Positions 1 through 7,156 of a DNA stretch of 64,000 bases are shown here, piece by piece. This DNA comes from Cellulomonas alba (GTDB lineage Bacteria > Actinomycetota > Actinomycetes > Actinomycetales > Cellulomonadaceae). Made by a program: the position numbers and the translations under genes. The stretch spans positions 558,001 through 622,000 of the forward strand of contig NZ_JAUCGQ010000001.1 of NCBI RefSeq assembly GCF_030362835.1, written 5' to 3'. The notes under the pieces are model-generated. The model searched no databases, had not been told where the DNA came from, and was given only the letters and a program-made list of their open reading frames with translations. The first letter of the stretch is position 1, and every line of letters starts with the position of its first letter.

Positions 1-762
1 GATGTGACGGCGCGCCTCGTCGGCTGCGCTCCGGTCGTCGGCGGGCTCGAGGTCGGCGAGGCACTGCTCCGCCTGGTCGAGCGCCGAGACGATCGACCGC
101 GGGAAGAACCGGTCGAGCAGCAGGAACCCCGCGGCGCGCTCGTCCGAGGCCGACCCGCGGTACGTGCGCAGGAACGCCTCGTGGGCGCCGCAGGAACGCA
201 GCAGCGTCGTCCAGCTGGGACCCGCCGACCCCGCGAGCGCCCGCGTGGTCAGCAGCCGCGCCGTCATGTCGGCCCGCTCGATCGACCTGCCGAGCACCAT
301 GAAGTGGCGGGTCTCGTCCCGCGACGTGGCCGACTCCATGATCCCGGCGACGGTCGCGCCGCGTTCGCGCACCCAGGCGAAGAAGTCGTGGGGCCGCGCC
401 GGTCGCAGGTGCGACGGCAGCTGGTTCCACGTCGTGTTGAGGCACTCCCAGAGCTCGGTCGAGACGATCTCGCGCGCCCGCCGGGCGTTCTCGCGCGCCG
501 CGACGAGCGCACCGGCGATCGCAGACGGGGCCACTCGGTCGTACGCGAGCGCGTCGAGCACGTGGTCGCGTCCCACCACCACGTCGCGCGGCGGTGCGGG
601 CCGGTCCATGACCGCCAGCAGCGAGCGGCACGCGAGGTCCTCCTCGGCCCACGGGTCCTCGAGCAGGATCTGCAGGTGGACGTCGAGCAGGCGCGCGGTG
701 TCGTCCGCCCGCTCGACGTACCTGCCGATCCAGAACAGCGACTCGGCGATGCGGCTCAGCAC
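1..762 (-). CDS. Alpha-E domain protein (partial, C-terminus outside window)
   Basis: The frame is open from a GTG at 762 to the window edge, giving 254 residues of a protein that normally has about 310. The N-terminus has the typical alpha-E opening (LSRIAESLFWIGRYVERAD) followed by Arg- and Glu-rich helices. Such proteins (formerly DUF403) almost always accompany a circularly permuted ATP-grasp protein and often a transglutaminase-like protease; the set is thought to make or process a small peptide-like compound, but the product is unknown. The start overlaps the stop of the ATP-grasp gene by 7 nt (GTGCTGA), which implies translational coupling. Confidence 0.85.
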   Translation of the reverse strand, partial: MLSRIAESLFWIGRYVERADDTARLLDVHLQILLEDPWAEEDLACRSLLAVMDRPAPPRDVVVGRDHVLDALAYDRVAPSAIAGALVAARENARRAREIVSTELWECLNTTWNQLPSHLRPARPHDFFAWVRERGATVAGIMESATSRDETRHFMVLGRSIERADMTARLLTTRALAGSAGPSWTTLLRSCGAHEAFLRTYRGSASDERAAGFLLLDRFFPRSIVSALDQAEQCLADLEPADDRSAADEARRHI

Positions 763-2342
763 GGCGCGCCTCCCCTCGTGCGTGCACGCTCCTGCTGCTG
801 CTGCTGGAGCACCTGCGCGCTCAGGTCGTCGTCGGGGTTCGCGTCGATGGGGACGGCCGCGGCCATCGGGGCGCCGCGGCGCGCGGCCTGCGGGTCCGCC
901 CGGGGCGGCGCGGCACCACCGAGCACCCAGGTGTCCTTCGACCCGCCGCCCTGCGACGAGTTCACGACGAGCTGCCCCTCGGGGAGCGCGACGCGCGTCA
1001 GGCCGCCCGGCAGCACAGAGACCGTCTCCCCGTCGTTCACCGCGAACGGGCGCAGATCTGTGTGCCGCGGCCGCAGCCCCGCGTCGACGAGCGTCGGGAT
1101 CGTCGACAGCTGGATGACGGGCTGCGCGATCCACCCCCGGGGGTCGGCCCGCAGGCGAGCCCGCAGCACGTCGAGCTCGGCGCGCGACGCGCGCGGCCCG
1201 ACCACCAGCCCCTTGCCGCCCGACCCGTCGACGGGCTTGACCACGAGCTCGTCGAGCCGGTCGAGCACCTCCTCGAGCGCGCCGGGCTCCTCGAGCCGCC
1301 AGGTGTGGACGTTCGGCAGGATCGGCTCCTCGTGCAGGTAGTAGCGCACGAGGTCGGGCACGTACGTGTACAGCAGCTTGTCGTCCGCGACGCCGTTGCC
1401 CACCGCGTTCGCGATCGTCACGGTCCCCTGGCGCGCGCACGTCATGAGTCCCGGGCACCCCAGCACCGAGTCCGACCGGAACACGACGGGGTCGAGGAAC
1501 TCGTCGTCGACGCGGCGGTAGACGACGTCGACGCGGCGGCGTCCGCGCGTCGTGCGCATCCACACGTGCCCCTGCGCGCAGAACAGGTCGCGGCCCTCGA
1601 CGAGCTCGACACCCATCATCCGGGCGAGCAGCGCGTGCTCGAAGTACGCGCTGTTGTAGACGCCGGGCGTCAGCACGACGACCGTCGGGTCGACGACGCC
1701 CGAGGGCGCCGACGCCTGCAGCGCCGCGAGCAACCGCCGCGGGTAGTCCGCCACCGGACGGATGCGCAGTGCCGCGAACAGCTCGGGGAACGTCTGCGCC
1801 ATCGCGCGTCGGTTCGACAGCACGTACGAGACACCGCTCGGCACGCGCGCGTTGTCCTCGAGCACGCGCCACGTGCCCGCCTGGTCGCGGACCAGGTCGA
1901 TGCCCGCGACGTGGACCCGCACGCCGTTCGGCGTCCGGACACCGTGCGACTGCCGTTGGAAGTGGGTCGACGAGACGACGACCGACCGCGGCACGACGCC
2001 GTCGGCGATGGCGCGCTGCGGCCCGTACACGTCGTCGAGGAACGCCTCGAGCGCCCGCACGCGCTGCGCGACGCCGGGCGCGACGTGGTCCCATTCCTCG
2101 CCGGCGATGACGCGGGGCACCACGTCGAGCGGGAACGGCCGCTCCTCGCCCGCGAAGTCGAACGTGACGCCCTGGGTGAGGTACGACCGCGCCAGCGCGT
2201 CGGCGCGCGCCCTCAGCTCGCCCTCGCTCAGCCGGGACAGCGCCTCGTACAGGTGCCGGGACGCCTCGCGCGGCGTGCCGTCGCGCTCGAGCATCTCGTC
2301 CCACGCCGGTCCGCCGCCGTAGTCGTCGAACAGGTCCGCCAT
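756..2342 (-). CDS. Circularly permuted ATP-grasp protein
   Basis: This 528-residue protein belongs to the circularly permuted ATP-grasp type 2 family (old DUF404/DUF407). The family signature GNGVADDKLLYTYVPD lies near residue 315 and the glycine-rich nucleotide loop KPVDGSGGKG near residue 370. Family members are predicted ATP-dependent carboxylate-amine ligases with unknown substrates. The C-terminus ends in a Gln- and Arg-rich tail. The ATG start is supported by a TAGCGT box at 2349-2354, six nt upstream, the geometry of a leaderless transcript. The alpha-E gene follows with an overlap, so the two form an operon that continues past the window. Confidence 0.9.
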   Translation of the reverse strand: MADLFDDYGGGPAWDEMLERDGTPREASRHLYEALSRLSEGELRARADALARSYLTQGVTFDFAGEERPFPLDVVPRVIAGEEWDHVAPGVAQRVRALEAFLDDVYGPQRAIADGVVPRSVVVSSTHFQRQSHGVRTPNGVRVHVAGIDLVRDQAGTWRVLEDNARVPSGVSYVLSNRRAMAQTFPELFAALRIRPVADYPRRLLAALQASAPSGVVDPTVVVLTPGVYNSAYFEHALLARMMGVELVEGRDLFCAQGHVWMRTTRGRRRVDVVYRRVDDEFLDPVVFRSDSVLGCPGLMTCARQGTVTIANAVGNGVADDKLLYTYVPDLVRYYLHEEPILPNVHTWRLEEPGALEEVLDRLDELVVKPVDGSGGKGLVVGPRASRAELDVLRARLRADPRGWIAQPVIQLSTIPTLVDAGLRPRHTDLRPFAVNDGETVSVLPGGLTRVALPEGQLVVNSSQGGGSKDTWVLGGAAPPRADPQAARRGAPMAAAVPIDANPDDDLSAQVLQQQQQERARTRGGAPC

Positions 2343-2437
2343 GGCCGGACGCTAACGAGCGCGTGTCACGGCGCCGTTTCCGGCGGATGACGCGCACCGC
2401 ACGGCGCCGGCGGCGGCGTCGGCTGTAGCGTGCCGCC

Positions 2438-3019
2438 GTGGCGGCATCCCGAGGCTGGGTCGGACGACTGCGGAGGCTCCTGACCGGCGCCCTGAGCGGG
2501 CGCGCGGGCGGGCCGTCCGCACCGAGCGGCACGGCGCCCGGCGGCACCGCGCGCACGCGCCGACGCCCGCGCTCCGAACCACGCCCCACGCCCGCCTCGA
2601 CGTCGCGCCACGTGGCGCTGCCGGACCACGTCGGGCCGGTGGCCACCGAGTACGCGCCGGTGCTCGACGGCGACGCCGACCCCGGTGAGATCGTCTGGAC
2701 CTGGGTGCCCTACGAGGACGACGCGCGGCAGGGCAAGGACCGGCCGGTCCTCGTGGTCGGCCGCGACGGGCCGGTGCTGCTGGCGCTGATGCTGACGAGC
2801 AAGGACCACGACCGCGACGCCGCCGGCGAGGCCCGCCGGGGCCGGCACTGGCTCGACATCGGCGCGGGTCCCTGGGACAACCGCCGGCGCCCGAGCGAGG
2901 TCCGCCTCGACCGCGTGCTTCGCGTGGACCCCACGACCGTGCGCCGCGAGGGTGCGATGGTGGACCGCGCCCTGTTCGACCAGGTCGTCGCGGCGATGGC
3001 GGCGGTCCGGGGCCGCTGA
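2438..3019 (+). CDS. PemK/MazF-like toxin-fold protein, no antitoxin gene beside it
   Basis: The protein has 193 residues. The first ~65 are Arg/Thr/Pro-rich low complexity. From about residue 80 there is a PemK/MazF-like fold: a strand with VWTWVPYED, a KDRPVLVVGR strand typical of MazF-family RNases, and a C-terminal helix. MazF proteins cleave single-stranded mRNA, but this actinobacterial long form with a basic N-terminal extension is usually found alone and its activity is not established. No antitoxin-sized gene precedes or follows it: the ATP-grasp gene is divergent and rpsT lies downstream. The GTG start sits six nt after TAGCGT (2426-2431), so the message is probably leaderless. Confidence 0.7.
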   Translation: MAASRGWVGRLRRLLTGALSGRAGGPSAPSGTAPGGTARTRRRPRSEPRPTPASTSRHVALPDHVGPVATEYAPVLDGDADPGEIVWTWVPYEDDARQGKDRPVLVVGRDGPVLLALMLTSKDHDRDAAGEARRGRHWLDIGAGPWDNRRRPSEVRLDRVLRVDPTTVRREGAMVDRALFDQVVAAMAAVRGR

Positions 3020-3026
3020 CGCCTGC

Positions 3027-3032
3027 TAAGAT
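3027..3032 (+). promoter_or_regulatory. Candidate -10 box for rpsT
   Basis: TAAGAT lies just after the MazF-like gene. The next start codon is about 140 nt downstream, so rpsT would have a long 5' leader. No convincing -35 hexamer is visible. The leader contains a hairpin (arms 3043-3051 and 3058-3066 with one G-U pair) that could serve autoregulation by S20. Confidence 0.4.
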
Positions 3033-3172
3033 TCTGATCCGCGTGTCCGCCCGGGTCGGCGGGCACAAGCCCAGTTCCTCTCCGCGGGTGTCCCCACGCC
3101 CCAGTCCCGGAGCTGTGCGCGCCCTCTACGACCTGTCAGATCGCTTCGGCGAACGCACAAGAGAGTCCACAC

Positions 3173-3433
3173 GTGGCCAACATCAAGTCCCAGATCAAGC
3201 GCATCAAGACGAACGAGAAGGCTCGCCTGCGCAACAAGGCGGTCAAGTCGGAGATCAAGACGTACGTCCGTCGTGTCCGCGAGGCCGTCGCCGGTGGCGA
3301 CAAGGACGCGGCGCAGACGGCGCTCGTCGCGGCGTCCCGCAAGCTCGACAAGGCGGTCTCCAAGGGCGTCATCCACGCCAACCAGGCGGCGAACAAGAAG
3401 TCGGCGCTCGCGAAGTCGGTCGCCGCTCTCTGA
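3173..3433 (+). CDS. rpsT: 30S ribosomal protein S20
   Basis: This 86-residue protein is clearly S20, a primary 16S rRNA-binding protein of the small subunit. It starts [18 protein letters not shown], is Lys/Arg-rich and helical throughout, and contains the conserved ANKKSALAK segment near the C-terminus. It starts with GTG. It is monocistronic: a strong terminator follows the stop codon, and upstream there is a ~140-nt leader after a TAAGAT box. Its position opposite holA/comEC matches the usual arrangement in actinobacteria. Confidence 0.98.
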   Translation: MANIKSQIKRIKTNEKARLRNKAVKSEIKTYVRRVREAVAGGDKDAAQTALVAASRKLDKAVSKGVIHANQAANKKSALAKSVAAL

Positions 3434-3447
3434 GCACCCGATGACAT

Positions 3448-3492
3448 GAGGAAGGGCGCCACCCCGGCGGGGTGGCGCCCTTCCTCGTTTCC
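3448..3492 (+). terminator. Strong intrinsic terminator after rpsT
   Basis: A perfect 18-bp stem (3448-3465 pairing with 3469-3486) closes a three-base loop and is followed by a short T-containing tail. It lies 15 nt after the rpsT stop. Because the stem is symmetrical it may also stop transcripts of the convergent HTH-TPR gene, whose stop codon is at 3512. Confidence 0.9.
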
Positions 3493-3511
3493 TGCGCCGG
3501 CTCGCGTCGGC

Positions 3512-4831
3512 TCAGGTGAGCGACCAGCTCTCCCAGGCCAGCAGCGGCACCGTCGGGCGGAAGCCGGCCTCGCGCAGCGCGCGGTCGTAGGCGCCGACGG
3601 CCGAGGCGGTGTCGCCCTGGCTCGCGTAGCGGTCGCCGAGGTCGCGCCAGGCGGCCGCCGACTGGCGCGACGCCGACATCATGCCGAGCAGGTCCGCGGC
3701 CATGCCGTAGACGCCTGCCGCCTCCTGCTCGCGACCCTGCGCGCGCAGCGCGTCGCCGAGCGACAGCTGAGCGATGGCCTTCTCGAGGCGGGGCGCCTCG
3801 CCGAGCCGTGTGATCGCCGCCTGCGCGAACGTCTCGGCGGCCTTCTCGTCGCCGAGCAGCAGGTGGGCACGCGAGCGCTCGACGTCGACGTGCGCGAGCT
3901 CCACCTCGGTGCCGAGCGCTGCGAGGCCCGGCATCGCGCGCTCGATCTGCTCGAGCGCCGCACGCGGCTCGGGCGGCTCCGAGCGCAGCAGCAGCCACGC
4001 GTAGTTGACGCGCAGCCGCGGGAGGTCCCGGCCCGACTCGCCCTCGGAGAGCAGCGCCAGCGCGCGCTCGGTGTACTGCTGCGCGACGACGTAGTCGCGC
4101 CGCTGCTCCGCCACGACCGCGGCGTTCCAGTAGACGCTGCCGCGCCCGCGCGCCGATCCGACGCGTTCCGCGACCTCGATGAGCTCCGCCACGCGGTGCG
4201 TCGCGAACAGCAGGTCGCCGCGCTCGACGTAGGCCCACAGCACGGTGGCCGCGAGCCGCAGGTGCTCGTCCGTCCCCGCCAGGCCCGCGTCCTCGAGATC
4301 CGTGACGGTGCGCTCGCCGACCTCGACGCTGCGGTGCAGGTCGCCGGCCTCGAGGTAGTTCGCCACCAGGATCATCGCCAGCTCGGCGGCCTGGAGGTGG
4401 TGCGACTGCCGCCGCGCGTCCGCCAGCAGAGGCTCGAGCACCGCGACCGAGGCCTCGAGGTCGCCCGCCGACTCGTGGACCCGCGCCAGGGCGGTCAGAG
4501 CGGCGAGGCGGGCGCCCGGCGACACCACGTCGAGGTCGAGCCGCTCGAGGCGCTTGCGGGCCGACTCGGCGTCGCCCTGGCTGAGGTCGAGCCGGGCGTA
4601 GTCGATCTCGAGCCGGGTGCGCGCCTCGTTCGGCCCGTCGTCACCGTGGCGCAAGTACTCGAGGGTCGTTCCGAGGCGCTCGGCGAGAACGGCCAGGGCG
4701 GCGTCCGTCGGCTCCCTGTGGCCCGCCTCGATGAGCGAGATGTAGCTCGGCGAGAACGCGTTGCCGGCGAGGGCGGTCTGAGAGATGCCCGCAGCGAGGC
4801 GCGCCTCGCGCACGCGGTCAGCGATCGTCAT
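3512..4831 (-). CDS. HTH-TPR transcriptional regulator (candidate peptide receptor)
   Basis: The protein has 439 residues. Residues ~5-60 are a Cro/CI-type helix-turn-helix (RVREARLAAGISQTALA, then SPSYISLIEAGHREPT). Residues ~85-430 are a string of helical hairpins with TPR character. This HTH plus C-terminal TPR layout is that of RRNPP regulators (Rgg, PlcR, PrgX, AimR), which bind small secreted peptides, although many actinobacterial members have no known ligand. A small secreted-peptide gene lies 67 nt upstream on the same strand. A 17-bp palindrome occupies 4837-4853, six nt before the ATG, as expected for autoregulation. The HTH-TPR architecture is certain; peptide sensing is inference. 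Confidence 0.9.
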   Translation of the reverse strand: MTIADRVREARLAAGISQTALAGNAFSPSYISLIEAGHREPTDAALAVLAERLGTTLEYLRHGDDGPNEARTRLEIDYARLDLSQGDAESARKRLERLDLDVVSPGARLAALTALARVHESAGDLEASVAVLEPLLADARRQSHHLQAAELAMILVANYLEAGDLHRSVEVGERTVTDLEDAGLAGTDEHLRLAATVLWAYVERGDLLFATHRVAELIEVAERVGSARGRGSVYWNAAVVAEQRRDYVVAQQYTERALALLSEGESGRDLPRLRVNYAWLLLRSEPPEPRAALEQIERAMPGLAALGTEVELAHVDVERSRAHLLLGDEKAAETFAQAAITRLGEAPRLEKAIAQLSLGDALRAQGREQEAAGVYGMAADLLGMMSASRQSAAAWRDLGDRYASQGDTASAVGAYDRALREAGFRPTVPLLAWESWSLT

Positions 4832-4836
4832 GGACA

Positions 4837-4853
4837 GTCATCCTAAGTATGAC
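4837..4853. promoter_or_regulatory. Palindromic operator 1 (before HTH-TPR gene)
   Basis: GTCATCCTAAGTATGAC has GTCAT/ATGAC arms, and the inner bases CT-A-AG also pair, leaving a single mismatched pair. It ends six nt from the regulator start codon and overlaps an eight-base palindrome TGACGTCA at 4850-4857. Related copies occur before the peptide gene and across the start of the EAL-like gene. Likely binding site of the HTH-TPR protein. Confidence 0.6.
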
Positions 4854-4898
4854 GTCAATCGCGTGCCAGGGTTCCGGCACCGTGTCGGCCCGAATGGC

Positions 4899-5033
4899 TC
4901 ACTGGAAGGCGCGGCAGCACCCGAGGCCGCCGGCCACCGTGTGACCGGACGAGGCCTCCGCGGCGCCGACGCCCGCCGAGACGGAGCCGACGGCCAGCGC
5001 GACGACGACCACGAACTTCATTGCCTGACGCAT
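4899..5033 (-). CDS. Small secreted peptide precursor with a Cys-Cys pair
   Basis: This is a 44-codon gene. Residues 1-6 (MRQAMK) are a basic n-region, residues 7-24 a hydrophobic core (FVVVVALAVGSVSAGVGA), then AEA and a short polar tail, SSGHTVAGGLGCCRAFQ. This is a classic signal peptide leaving about 17 residues outside the cell with two adjacent cysteines. The ATG at 5033 has GGGAG eight nt upstream; a second in-frame ATG at 5021 has weaker support. The gene lies directly upstream of and parallel to the HTH-TPR regulator. It may encode the regulator's signal or a small disulfide peptide. No homologue is recognised; the coding call rests on signal-peptide grammar, RBS and context. Confidence 0.6.
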   Translation of the reverse strand: MRQAMKFVVVVALAVGSVSAGVGAAEASSGHTVAGGLGCCRAFQ

Positions 5034-5067
5034 GGGGACGACTCCCGTCATTGGAAGGTTGGGGCAG

Positions 5068-5084
5068 GTCACGCACAGGATGAC
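5068..5084. promoter_or_regulatory. Palindromic operator 2 (before secreted-peptide gene)
   Basis: Read on the minus strand this is GTCATCCTGTGCGTGAC, matching operator 1 at 13 of 17 positions, including the whole GTCATCCT half. It lies 35-51 nt upstream of the peptide start codon, within a locally A/T-richer stretch (about 5040-5160) that probably holds the promoter. Confidence 0.5.
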
Positions 5085-5231
5085 ATGGTGGGAGCCGTGT
5101 GTCGCGCCATTCTCGGCATACGGGCTGTTTCGGGTGAAAAATCTCATGAACCTGCGTCGTTACCGGACGGAGTGCCCAATTCGCCCAAATCCACCCCACC
5201 GGGGGTCTCCATCACGGCCCGGCGATGTGGT

Positions 5232-5248
5232 GTCATAGGACGCATGAC
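5232..5248. promoter_or_regulatory. Palindromic operator 3 (across EAL-like gene start)
   Basis: GTCATAGGACGCATGAC has the same perfect GTCAT/ATGAC arms and the same seven-base centre length as operator 1. It covers the ATG at 5244, so a bound protein would block transcription initiation or a leaderless start. Part of the right arm is fixed by the start codon, which lowers its independent weight. Confidence 0.45.
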
Positions 5249-5972
5249 GCCGGACGAAGAGGCCGACCGGCTCCTCGAGCTGATGGTGGCCGTCGAACAG
5301 GCGATCCCGCGCGGCCTGCGCCGGGAGTGGGACGCCAGGCTGGCGCGCCAGCCAGTCCTGATCGCGCGACAGGGCGTGTTCGCCGCGCACGGCGGCATCT
5401 TCGCGTACCAGCTCTCCGCGCGCTCCCCCGAGCTCAAGACCGAGCGGGCCGCCGCGTGGAACGCCCACCAGCACGAGCGTGCGACGGCCCACGTGCTCGG
5501 TGCGACGTTCGGCCGCGCGGACCTCGAGCACGTCGCGCACGGTCGGCTGCTGTTCGTGCGCTGCCCGCGCGCGTACGTCGTGGGTGACCTCCCCGTGCCG
5601 CCGCGGCCCGATCGGCTCGTCGTCGAGGTGCCTGACGGCCTGCACGTGGACCGCGCCGTCGTCGACGGGCTCCGCCGGCTGCGGAGCAACGGGTTCCGGA
5701 TCGCGCTGCCGGGCTTCGTCGACCGGGTCGAGCAGCGCCGGCTGCTGCCGTACGTCGACTTCGTCAAGGTCGACGTGCGAGACCTCGACGTCGAGGGCGC
5801 GCCGCTGGTCGAGGTCGCCGCGTCCTACGGGGCGCTGCTGATCGCCGAGTTCGTCGAGAGCGCCGACCAGCTCGCCCACGCGCGAGAGCTCGGCATCACC
5901 CTGTTCCAGGGGAACCTCCTCGAGCGCGCGGGTGTGCTCGACCGAGCCGGAGCCCGGCCCGTCTCGATGTGA
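5244..5972 (+). CDS. Stand-alone degenerate EAL-domain-like protein
   Basis: The product has 242 residues. The N-terminal part (QPVLIARQGVFAAHGGIFAY) resembles the opening of YuxH-type EAL-HDOD proteins. Later strands carry LVVEVPDGL in place of the catalytic EAL, FVKVDVRD for the KxD strand, and AEFVESADQLAHARELGI near the end, all in EAL barrel order. The HDOD half is missing and the catalytic acidic set looks incomplete, so c-di-GMP hydrolysis is doubtful; a binding or scaffolding role is possible. The frame stays open further upstream, but the ATG at 5244 gives the family-like N-terminus. It is divergent from the peptide/regulator pair and shares their palindrome. Confidence 0.75.
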   Translation: MTPDEEADRLLELMVAVEQAIPRGLRREWDARLARQPVLIARQGVFAAHGGIFAYQLSARSPELKTERAAAWNAHQHERATAHVLGATFGRADLEHVAHGRLLFVRCPRAYVVGDLPVPPRPDRLVVEVPDGLHVDRAVVDGLRRLRSNGFRIALPGFVDRVEQRRLLPYVDFVKVDVRDLDVEGAPLVEVAASYGALLIAEFVESADQLAHARELGITLFQGNLLERAGVLDRAGARPVSM

Positions 5973-6027
5973 CACACGCGCCGGCTCTGGCTGCGGCGCG
6001 CGCGGTCGACGCCCGGCGACGTGCCGC

Positions 6028-7056
6028 TCAGCGGCCGGACGCCGACGCGACCGCGAGGACGGCCCGTTCGACCGCGAACACCGGGTCCCGCCCCTCACCC
6101 TTGACCTCGGCATCCGCCTGCGCGACCGCGCCGATGGCGGTGGCAAGCCCCTCGGGCGTCCAGCGGCGGAGCTCCGACGTCGCCCGATCCACCTGCCAGG
6201 GAGCCAGACCCAGCTCGCGCGCCGCACCGGCACCGCGCCCCCGCACCGCCGCGACCTTGGCGAGGGTGCGCAGCTTGAGCGCGAGCGCGGCGACGATCGG
6301 GACCGGGTCGAGGCCGGTCCCGATCGCGTGCCGCAGCAGCGACACCGCCTGGCCCGCCTCGCCGGCGACGGCGGCGTCCGCGACGCGGAAGCCGGTCGCC
6401 TCGATGCGGCCGCCGTAGTACCGCTCCACGATCTCGACGCCGATCAGCCCCGCCGAGTCGGCGACGAGCTGGCTGCACGCCGCGGCGAGCTCGCGCAGGT
6501 CGCTGCCGACGGCGTCGACGAGGGCCCGGACCGCCTGCGCGTCGGCGCGGCGCCCGGCTCGCCGGAGCTCGGCGGTGACGAACGCGGACTTGTCGCCGTC
6601 CGTCGTGATCGGGTCGCACGCCACCGCCGGGACGCTCGCCGCCTTCGCCGCGTCGAGCAGGCGCTTGCCCCGTTGGCCGCCGGCGTGGCGCAGCACCACG
6701 TCGACGCCGGGCGCCGGGGACCCCAGGTACGCGAGCGCGTCCTGCAGGAAGTCGTCGGTGCAACGCTCGACGCCTGCGACGACCACGAGCTTGTCCTCGG
6801 CGAACAGCGACGGGCTCGTCGCGACGCCGAGCTCGCCGGCGACGTACTCCCCCGCGTCGAGGCGCACGACGTCGACGTCGGGCTGCGCGGCGCGGGCCTG
6901 GGCGACGAGCCGATCGATCGCACGCTCCGCGAGCAGGTCCTCGCCACCGAGCACGAGCACGACCGGCGCGAGCGTCGCCTGGTCCCACGGCACCCCGGGC
7001 GTCGCGGTGCGCGCTCCGCCGGACCGGGCGGACGAGCGGCGCTGGGCGGGAGGCAC
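6028..7056 (-). CDS. holA: DNA polymerase III subunit delta
   Basis: Delta is the clamp-loader subunit that opens the beta sliding clamp. The protein shows VLVLGGEDLLAERAIDRL at the start of the AAA+ fold, a mid-protein VVLRHAGGQRGKRLLDA strand-helix unit, and a C-terminal helical collar domain with KLRTLAKVAAVRGRG. From the GTG at 7056 it has 342 residues, normal for the family. A longer start at 7131 would add 25 residues that look like spacer. CAGGCT lies six nt before the chosen GTG, one base off the leaderless box seen elsewhere. It follows comEC, as is usual, and converges with the EAL-like gene. Confidence 0.92.
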   Translation of the reverse strand: MPPAQRRSSARSGGARTATPGVPWDQATLAPVVLVLGGEDLLAERAIDRLVAQARAAQPDVDVVRLDAGEYVAGELGVATSPSLFAEDKLVVVAGVERCTDDFLQDALAYLGSPAPGVDVVLRHAGGQRGKRLLDAAKAASVPAVACDPITTDGDKSAFVTAELRRAGRRADAQAVRALVDAVGSDLRELAAACSQLVADSAGLIGVEIVERYYGGRIEATGFRVADAAVAGEAGQAVSLLRHAIGTGLDPVPIVAALALKLRTLAKVAAVRGRGAGAARELGLAPWQVDRATSELRRWTPEGLATAIGAVAQADAEVKGEGRDPVFAVERAVLAVASASGR

Positions 7057-7156
7057 GCGCACAGCCTGCCAGACCGGGCTGACACGACCGGTGCCCGTGG
7101 GCGCGCGGCTCGGCGCTCGCGGCGCCTCCACGGGACGGCTGTGCGGCCAGCGTGGT

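Noticed and set aside
4850..4857. TGACGTCA as a separate regulatory site
   Set aside because: It is only the overlap of operator 1 with a neighbouring GTCA and has no second copy near the other two operators.
4785..5243. N-terminal extension of the EAL-like protein
   Set aside because: The extension crosses the peptide and operator region, has no family similarity and would read through the start of the opposite regulator gene.
7057..7131. Longer start for holA at 7131
   Set aside because: The added 25 residues are not like the delta subunit N-terminus; the GTG at 7056 fits family length and has a near-match leaderless box.
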